A stretch of DNA of 64,000 nt from Bryoerythrophyllum caledonicum (Eukaryota > Streptophyta > Bryopsida > Pottiales > Pottiaceae): assembly GCA_963971425.1 (NCBI GenBank), contig OZ020519.1, forward strand, positions 10,928,028 through 10,992,027. Direction: 5' to 3'. The translations under genes and the position numbers were made by a program. The notes beneath the pieces are model-generated. The model was not told the origin of the DNA and did not search any database. It saw only the letters and a program-made list of their open reading frames with translations. Shown here piece after piece: positions 55,553-64,000 of this stretch; position 1 is the stretch's first letter, and every line of letters starts with the position of its first letter.

Positions 55553-56529
55553 TTAAACTTTTAACCCATGCAGTTGTAGACATTTGTGGTTGTTGTTACA
55601 TGGTACATCTTCAATGGTTTGTTGAGACTAAAAACAACAGTCCACATCATGAGTACATCATTAAAATCATCCATGTTAACCTCTAAAGTTTCTTGACAAT
55701 TTCCCTCAAAAACTAGTCTAAAATTGTGCCGCTGTCAAAAAGAGGGCACAATAATCACATTTTGGAATTTTAACCATAATATCTTAAAATATACTCATGC
55801 AAATATGCCATATTTTTTGGTAGCAATCCACCGCTCGAATATGAAGATTGTAGCATTTGAAGTGCAAGAAATAGTTATTTTATCCTCCTTGTCCAGCAAG
55901 GTCAACCCACTTTGACTTAGCATATCTTGTAACAGTTACACAAAAGTGTGTTTGAAACCATTACCAATATGACCCATATGGTGTTAGCTAATTATGTGCA
56001 AAAATTTGGGATCAAATTGAAGGATATAACATGTGGAATTAAATACTTTAGTGAAAGAGGGTATAAAACCATGAGAATGAGTTCAATAGTAGTAAAGCAT
56101 TTACTGCTACATTAAATTTTACAAATTTGAGAATTCTAACGGCTCATACACGACATTTCTATTTCCAATAATTTTAGAAACTTAGTTTTTAAAAAATAGT
56201 TAAATTTATAATCTTCATGAATTTATTGGATTTTCCAAGCAATATGGAGGAGGGCATGGCTTGAAATTAGGGACCATTCATGAAATAAAGGGTCACATCA
56301 TTCACCCACTTCCCCCAGAAGTCAAGGTCTCCTAAGATTTGACTCCAAGTCAAGAACATTCATTTTTTATCTTCTTTAAAATGGTCCATACTTCTTGGAC
56401 TTTGTGGGGTCTTTCCTTGCACTTCTCTCTTCTATGATTCAGAGTGCCTTACCCTTCCTCCACCCTTTGTGCCCCTTCTTACTGCCCATCAATTATCAAG
56501 AAATCTTAGGCAACATTTTTGGTCTTCAA
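55553..56529. other. Intergenic, no gene seen
   Basis: AT-rich. A CT-rich patch at 56400-56500. No recognised feature. Confidence 0.5.
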
Positions 56530-57467
56530 CCCCTAAAGGCCCAAGGCATTTTTACGCCAAAAGCACTTCAAAACTGCTTGTTCTAGTGCAATGAATAAGG
56601 AGAAAAACAAAAAGTGTTATTTCTACCAGTGATCGTAGGATCCAAATCAAGACTTATTAAGTAACGTCCTCTCAAAATTTAATACACTTTGACCGCACAG
56701 ATTGAAAGATCATAGTATTTGAAGTGGAGAAAACGGTTCATTTCTTCCATGTGTTGAGTAGATCAGCAAACTTTGACTTCACTCGTTGTCAAATTTTTGC
56801 ACTACACAAGGACTAATTCCATTACCATTGTGTTGAGCATGATGTTAGTTCCCTATACACCATTTATTAGAGGTAGAAGAGGGGTGAAGCATATTCAATA
56901 CAAATGTGCAAAGAGTGGAAGTTCAAAAATTGCCAATTCATGTTTTAATTTTTTGTGAACTTGATATGTTTTAGATTGATAATCCAAATGGTCAATAAGA
57001 AGATTTACACCACGTATTGTTGTGAAAAAAATAAAAAGTAAAAAAAAATGAAGATCTAGTTTTATGTGGAATATAAGAAGTTTTTTTGGTACCTTGCCCG
57101 ACAATGTGTGACAATGTGTGAAAATGTTTGACTTGGGTTAATATGCTTTTTTTCACTAAAGACAATAACTTCTTTTGAAAATATGAAATGAATAATATTA
57201 TTTGCTAGTATTGAAAACCTCACATTCAATAGAGTGTCCTAGCAAAAAGTTTAGGAGGTACCCAACGTGCCCGCTTTCCCCGTTTGAAATTCAAAACTCT
57301 ATTACTTTTTCAAGAAATGTCGGATGTAGGAAAGAATTGTTTTCCCACTGAGGTTCTAGTAATGCGCATCTACAATATAAATTTCAAAGATAAATGTTAG
57401 AAGTTGACACCATAAGAACCTTACCAAACCTTCAAATTGCCATTTTATGACACTTGGTCCTTTGGGG
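56530..57467. mobile_element. Family P copy (938 bp)
   Basis: Starts CCCCTAAAGGCCCAAGGC, ends TTGGTCCTTTGGGG; flanks TCAA / TTAA. Confidence 0.85.
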
Positions 57468-57700
57468 TTAAATACTTGTGTATTGAAAATCTATTTTTAC
57501 TTGCATAATAAACAAGCTTTCATCTATTTTGTTAAGAACAACATTGATTTCCATCCAAAAAATCTTGTGGATCTAAGATATACAATTATTTGTTAGATCA
57601 ATTTTTTATAAGGTATAAAGCAAATATAACCTTAATGTGGTAGTTAGAGCTATTTATTTGGCATGAAATGTCTTTTTTCTAGAATGGTTGTTGTAGATGT

Positions 57701-58290
57701 ACAATGGGGTAACGCTCAAAATGGGATTTTTGCATTTTGAAATTTCACTACTGCCAACTTTGACACCCTTTTAGGGTTGACAAATTGTTATTCAACCAGA
57801 GAGTTTTGGCACAAGATCATCACTGTGTTGATAACATGTGTGTCAAATTAATTTCAAGGCCAAAAGATTTTACATATAAAAAGATGTATGAAATCTACCA
57901 ACATGTGCAGTTGTAAGCCATTCACTACTTCCAACATAGGCACCCTCCCTCGGGTTGAGTTTCTTTTAATTTACCCTGAAAACTTTGGCACAAGATCATC
58001 TCTATGTTTATAACACGTGTGCCAAAATTCAAGGCTAAAAGATGAATACAGAAAAAGATATTCAATTTTTTTCTCATAGTTACACATGTTGGTAGATTAA
58101 TTTTTTTTTGGTATTCATCTTCTGGCCTTGAAATTTGGCACACATGTTGTCAACATAGAGGTGATCTTGTGCCAAAAATCTCATGGTAAACTAACAATTT
58201 TTTAGCCTTCATGTGGATGTCAAAGTTAGCAGCAGTGAAATTACTTTTCCTAGAAATGGAAAAACGCCATTTTGAGCGTCACTTCAATGT
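57701..58290. mobile_element. Long foldback element (590 bp)
   Basis: Left ACAATGGGGTAACGCTCAAA and right, inverted, ACATTGAAGTGACGCTCAAA, both continuing to ATGG. Inner arms also pair: GGCACAAGATCATC with GATGATCTTGTGCC-like words, and CAAGGCCAAAAGAT with ATCTTCTGGCCTTG. Non-coding. Confidence 0.75.
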
Positions 58291-58512
58291 ATGTACGAGT
58301 GCATTCCATGGGAGACAATTGCACTAAAATTCTATCAAATTTTATTATAAGTTAAGAGTTAACCTAACTTGAGAATAATAGCGATAATTAACATTTTCGG
58401 TTTCATCCAACATACTTCATTGCCAAACTATTATTTGAAACAATCAAATCCTTGTATGTAAAATAGGCTTGCTTCTATTTTTGTCATTGAACACATCCAT
58501 GGTAGTTGTTTA

Positions 58513-59310
58513 TCCCTAAAGGCCCAATGTCCCCTCTGGGGACATTTTGAGTTTGGAAAAGGTCCCCCAATCTCAAATTTAGACATGATTTTTCTGAGAT
58601 TTTTTACTGAACGGGCAACTTTTTATTAGCTTCTTGTAGACATAATTTTTTGTAGAAATCTGACTTATAATTGAAAAGTAACAAACGTAACATATACAAA
58701 TAGTGCGGCCGTTTAGTGTGACATAACAAATAGTGTAGTAACACTGTAATCAACTCTAAATTCAATAGAAATTTGAGTTTTTTTCCATTTAAAAAAAAAA
58801 AAATCTTCTTGGAAAGAAAATGGAAATCATTGCATCTACCACACAGCTTTTGAAATTTCAAAAATATGAGAAGGATATAATATGCGCAATATTTGAAGTG
58901 TATTGTTAATTCTCAAAACATAGTTGCATTTATGGATTTTAAAGGACATCTTCTACCCTTCTTCTACTTCTAAAATTTGGTGCACATGTGCCTAGCATGT
59001 TCCTTTTTAAGTCAAAATCAGAAAATCACCGATTGTAGTGCGAAAAGTTGTCATTCAAGGTGGTTGAAGTTTGTTGAAGGTGTTTAGTATGACCTAAAGG
59101 ATAGTTTATGTCTCACTTCAAAGGCTAATATCTTTCAATCCTTCCGGTCAAACTAAACAAAAAGTTTACGAGGCACACTTTTAGAATTCTAGTACAAAAT
59201 CCCACGGTTATCTATGTAAAAACTATGTTTATTTTCATTTTATGTTAAATGCATTGGAATTAGCACTTTTCACTGAGTTTTGGTGCAAAAATATTGCGGG
59301 CCTTTAGGGA
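58513..59310. mobile_element. Family P, short subfamily (798 bp)
   Basis: Starts TCCCTAAAGGCCCAATG, ends GGGCCTTTAGGGA; TTA at 58510-58512 and 59311-59313. Inner palindrome GTCCCCTCTGGGGAC. It is closely related to the copy at 62923. Confidence 0.85.
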
Positions 59311-59313
59311 TTA

Positions 59314-60970
59314 TGTGGTGCACATTGTAGAATTGAAGTACAATAAGAAAATATCAATTTCTAATTATATGAAAATCACATCAAACTAGGAAGTTGGAGT
59401 GGATTTAAAGACTATTTATTGCAAGTGGACATGTCCTCTCGCAAATCAGTCATGTGTGATATATGCCCTCTTTATTTGCATGATTTGTTTATGTTATCAT
59501 TACCATTGACCAAATTTATGGCAGTTGCTATACAATGCATCCCATAAGATTAAAGTTTCCATAGTACATAAATCAATTTCCATATCATGCAAAACAAAAT
59601 AAACTTGGGAATGAAAATTGGGAAATGCATGGGATAAATAACCATAGTGAGCTCCCTTTGCAACAATCATGTTTGTTATAACAACCCTCCCTCTATAACA
59701 AGCACCTCCTTCTACAACAACCTTATTTAATAGATTATAAGAGTTAGCTCCCTTTACAAAAATCCAAGCCCATCCTTATAATGAAATGGTTGTTGTAACA
59801 AATGGTCTTGTAAAGGGAGCTCTTGATTTACCTCTAAATTCTTTCTCTATGTTGACTAAAAAACATTGTTAACTTGTCATTTTTAATCCAAAGAGATAAA
59901 CTAAAAATGAAATAATTCTTCTCTCATTTTCAACAATAAGATCATGATTAAGAGTATTACAAGAACACGTATTAATTTTTCATTGCATGGATTGAAAGAT
60001 TATACTATGTGCAATGACAAAAATAGTATTTCAAACCTTACAAAACATGACCAACATACTTTGGTTATTCTTTGAAATATAGTTCTTTCACCTTTTTTGT
60101 TGAGAACATTTGACTACATGGAAAAGACCATAAAAGCTTAAAGTCCCAATTCGGGTTGAAATGACAAGAATAGGAAACACACAAGACGCAAGCATCCCAT
60201 AGGTGACCATATAGGCCATAATTGTTCCAAATTTTAGATATGGCAAAATTTTGTAAATTTATTGAAAAATTTAAAAATCTACCATGATGATTAATACTTC
60301 ATTCCAAGGCTTTTTTTTTGTTTCACCGTTTGAGCCAGAGTGGTGACACAATTTTTTTGGAGACCACACCTGTGGCGACACAAAGTTTCTCCTGAAACCA
60401 TACAAAGGATCCATCTCCATAAACATAGATTTGTACATCCTTTTTGACATTAGGATGGAGTCCTTGATGTTCACTTGTAGCAATATAGCCATACGGACAT
60501 GGCCATCAATGCAATTTTGATGATATAAAACCATAGTTTTCTCACTTTTGTGGGAATATTCCTTTTATGGGGATTATTTTTGCTATTTGGCTCCAAATTG
60601 TCAAAAAAAAAAGAAAAACCCTGCTACATTCGTTTCTTTTGGTTTGGTACGTTTTATTTTTCTGGTGGTAAATTGAGTATTTTCAAAAATTCGAAATCCA
60701 AATGGTCAAATCAAAGGTTTTTTACTTGTTTTTATAATAAAATACTAGATGAACAAAAAGACAAAATCTCTAATTTTTTATATGGCAAAGGATTTTTCGG
60801 TAGTCTATCTGTAGGGTATGAACTTTGATTCTTTATGAGTGATATTTCTATCTGAAGAAGTACTCTCTTATCAGACATATCAAATATATTCCTATAAAAA
60901 CAATTTTAGAACAACTGCCTTTTAGAGGTTCACCTCTTAGAACATGCTCAATTGCATAAATGTGATTTAA
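59314..60970. other. Intergenic, no gene seen apart from one MITE
   Basis: AT-rich. Holds the MITE at 59649-59822. ORFs in 60271-60830 show no recognisable domain. Confidence 0.5.
59649..59822. mobile_element. Small MITE with GAGCTCCCTTT ends (174 bp)
   Basis: GAGCTCCCTTTGCAACAATC at left; right end inverted reads GAGCTCCCTTTACAAGACCA. A third TTAGCTCCCTTTACAAAA word lies inside (59733). Target duplication unclear. Confidence 0.7.
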
Positions 60971-62875
60971 TCCCTAAAATCCTTGACAATTTCACATCAA
61001 AACACTTCAAAATTGTTGATTCAAGTGTAACAAGTGGAGAAGAAAACAAAAGTTTATATTTCCTGTTTAAACAAAGGATCTTCACCAAGACTAGGAAGAT
61101 AACATGCTTCCAAATTTAATAAACTTTGACTACAAGTATTAGAAGATTAGCCCATTTGGAGCAGAAAAATCGGTTTGTTCTCTTCTCTACAGTGAGCGGA
61201 TCAACAAACTTTGACTTCAAGTGGTGTTTACCCCTAAATTTCCAAGAGTCCCCTCGGAGGACTTTAGAAGGTTCGGGCAGGTACCTATGGTGTCAATTTA
61301 TAACATTTTTCTTTGAGAGTTTTACAGAAGATGGACATTACCAAAAGCTTTGTGCAAGCTCAATTTTTTTCCTGAATCCAACATTTAATGAAAAATTTAT
61401 AGGGTTTTGAAGTTCAAATGAGGAGAGCAGGCACATCGGGCAACTCCAAAAACTTTTTCCAGGACACTCTATTCAATGTGGGATCTTTAGTTCTAGCAAA
61501 TAATAATATTTCCTTTCATACTGTCAAAAAAAATCTCTTGTCTTTAGTGAAAAAAAACATATAAATTAAAGTCAAACATTTTTACACAATCCCACACTGT
61601 CGGGCAAGGTACCAAAAAACTTCTTCTTTTCCACATTAAACTTAGAGATCTTCTTATTTTCCACTTTTTAATTTTTCCACAGCATTATGTGGTGTGAAAC
61701 TTCACATTGACCGTTTGTATTCTCATTCTAGAACATATTAAGTTCACAAAAAAGTATAACATGAACTCACATTTTTTGAACCTCCACTACTTGCACAATT
61801 TTTTTGAATACGCTACATCCCACCTGTACCTCTTAAAGTTGGTGTACAAGGAACTAGTATCATCCTTTACATGATGGAAATGAATTTAGACCTTGGGTAG
61901 TGAAAATATTTGATACCAAGTGAAGTCAAAGACTGCTCATCCACTAAGCCTAGGGAAGAAAATGAACCTTTTTTCTACTTCAAACACTATAATCTTACAA
62001 TCTGTGCAGTCAAAGTTTATGAAATTTTGTGATTATGTTATTTAATAAGTCTTTATTGATATCCTATGGTTAAAATTAGAAACAAACGTTTTGCATTTTG
62101 TCTTTACTCATTGCACTAAAACTAGCAATTTGACGTGTTTTTGGTGCAAAATTGTCAAAGAAATTTAGGGGTTAGATTTTTGCACTTCACAAGGTCTAAA
62201 TTCATAATCCTTGTATTGATCATGTTACTATTTACTTGTACAACAATTTTTTGAGATAGAAAAAAGGTGTAGCATATTTAATACCGTTGTGCAAGTAGTG
62301 GAGGTTCAAAACGTGCGAGTTCATGATTTAAAATTTAAAATTTTATTTTTAGCTAAAACATTCTAGAATTGTAATCCAAATGGTCAATAAGAAGGTTTAT
62401 ACCACATATTGTTTAGAGAAAAGAGAAAGTACAAATTATGAATATCTCTAAGTTGTATGTGGAAAAGAAGAGGGAACTTTGTTTTGGTACCTCACCCGAC
62501 AATGTGTGACAATCCGTGAAAATGTTTGACTTGGATCAAAATGCATATTCTCACTAAAGACCAAAAAAAAAATTGACCATACGAAAGGAAAACTATTAAA
62601 TGCTAGTGTTGAAAATCTCACATTTACTAGATAGTCCTAGCAAAAGTTTATGCAAATGCCCGACGTACCTGCACTCAACAATTTCCTGAAAGGTGGCATA
62701 ACTTTTTTTTCTATAGGTTCGGTGAGAAAAAAATATTCTACTCCCACATACCTCTTGTTTTCTTGCATCTCTACAAAAAATTCAAGAATTTCAAATGTAA
62801 ATTACAACTATGAGAACGTGCCCAAGAACTGGAATAGCCCACTTCTGAACCAAATCCCTTCGGGATATAAATTTC
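60971..62875. mobile_element. Family P copy split by another P copy
   Basis: 60971-61230 and 62175-62875 together form one copy: the break falls within the shared word GGTGT-x-AAATTTTTGCAC. The right end is decayed. Confidence 0.7.
61231..62171. mobile_element. Family P copy inserted in an older P copy (941 bp)
   Basis: Starts CCCCTAAATTTCCAAGAG, ends AAATTTAGGGG; TTA at 61228-61230 and 62172-62174. The inner GAGTCCCCTCGGAGGACTT palindrome is present. Confidence 0.85.
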
Positions 62876-62922
62876 ATTCTTGAAAAAAATGTGGAAAAAA
62901 AAACTTTCTCTCTTCAACTTAA

Positions 62923-63730
62923 CCCCTAAAGGACCGATGTCCCCTCGGGGGACGTTTTGAGTTTGGGTAAGGTACCACGTTCTCAATTCTAGGCATTATT
63001 TTCTGAGATTTTTTATTGAATAGACAACTTTTGATTAGCTTTGCGTAGACACAAATTTCGTAGAATTCCGACTTACGGTTCAAAAGTTACAATTTATTTT
63101 CACTTACATATACAAATAGTGCAGCAGTTTAGTGTGACATATCACAAATATTGTCACCAAACTTTAATAACTTCTAAATTCAATAGAAACTCGAGTTTTT
63201 GTCCATTTAAAAGAAATAAAATGTCCTCTTGGAAAGGCAATTGAGATATTTGCATCTACCGTACGGATTTGTGAATTTCAAATATTTGAGAAGGATATGA
63301 TATATGCAAAATACAAAGTGTATTGTTGATTCTCAGCACATAGTTGCATTGCAGGATTTTTTAGGACATCTTCTACACCTCTTCTATTTCTAAAATTTGG
63401 TGCACATGTGCCTAACATGATCCTTTTCAAGTTAACACAATAAATTCACGGCCCGTAGTGCAAAAAGTTGCCATAGAAGGTGGTCGAAGTTTGTTGAAGG
63501 TGTATAGTATGACCTGAAAATGAGATTATGTCGCACTTCAAAGGCTAATATCTTTCAATCCGTGGGGTCAAACTTACGAAAATTTTCACCACACACTCTC
63601 ATACAAGTCTAGTACAAGATCTTACGGTTAAATTTTCAAAAAAATGATTTTGTATCATTTTGTGTTGATTGCGCTGAAAATGGCAGTTTTGGAGTGTTTT
63701 TGAGGAAAAATTGCCTTGGTCCTTTAGGGG
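62923..63730. mobile_element. Family P, short subfamily (808 bp)
   Basis: Starts CCCCTAAAGGACCGATG, ends GGTCCTTTAGGGG; TTAA on both sides. Inner palindrome GTCCCCTCGGGGGAC. Confidence 0.85.
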
Positions 63731-64000
63731 TTAATTAAAAAAAACAAAATAATCCTCATTCACTTGTGTAATTAGCATTGCATCATAATTATTTCAAATC
63801 TCTTTTGTTGTAGGATTTGCTTGAATGGGCGAAACGCTTTGCTGCACCTAACAGATTCTAGACAAATGCAAATAAACAAGGGAACAATTAGACCCAATTA
63901 AAGGAATATATGTTTTTGTGTTCTACTTAATACATTACTTCATGTAGAAGCAATACATCCTCAATGATATTTGGTGTACGCATAGTTTAGGGCCGCTTCA
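63731..64000. other. Window end, no gene seen
   Basis: AT-rich sequence without recognisable features. Confidence 0.4.

Overview
The window reads as nuclear DNA of a land plant. The evidence is a two-repeat MYB protein with the plant-specific SHAQKYF motif, an intron-rich metallo-beta-lactamase-fold gene with a probable plastid-targeting N-terminus, a small DnaJ-type zinc-finger protein of a plant family, and a dense background of plant-type transposons (hAT, PIF/Harbinger-like, Mutator-like, pogo/mariner-like, LINE, an LTR). The lineage cannot be fixed from the sequence. My impression, from memory of the LINE type and the gene sequences, is a non-seed plant, but this is weak.

Layout. 1-8.2 kb: TE-like remains, including broken minus-strand coding sequence (0.4-2.6 kb), a dead pogo-type transposase (4.2-5.1 kb) and two unrecognised ORFs. 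8.24-24.25 kb: one LINE split into three pieces by two DNA transposons. A 5.2-kb hAT-like element (8778-14019) carries a BED-like finger and a RING-H2 gene but no visible catalytic domain. A Harbinger-like element (17052-22852) itself holds a 4.5-kb LTR (17684-22223), more than half of which is a CpG-rich minisatellite. 24.26-28.5 kb: repeats, including two Harbinger-like elements inserted back to back.

28.96-38.6 kb is the gene island: (i) a three-TM membrane protein (+) whose only coding intron holds a long, well-paired hairpin, a candidate microRNA precursor; (ii) a small broken ORF; (iii) a nine-exon MBL-fold gene (+), 355 aa, whose splice phases all close; (iv) a DIVARICATA-type MYB gene (-), 270 aa, with its 3' end duplicated in tandem; (v) a DnaJ-type zinc-finger gene (+), 94 aa, apparently using a GC-AG intron and facing the MYB gene across about 750 bp. 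Coding exons are much richer in GC than their surroundings.

38.9-64 kb has no recognisable host gene. It is dominated by one non-coding TIR family (here 'family P', about 940 bp, ends CCCCTAAAGG/CCTTTAGGGG) in about ten copies, nested with a second family ('X'), a pogo/mariner-like element ('Q'), foldback MITEs, a Harbinger MITE and another LINE fragment. Several insertions can be proven within the window because an uninterrupted copy of the target is also present.

Exon boundaries were inferred by eye from splice consensus, frame and family pattern. No search or folding program was run.
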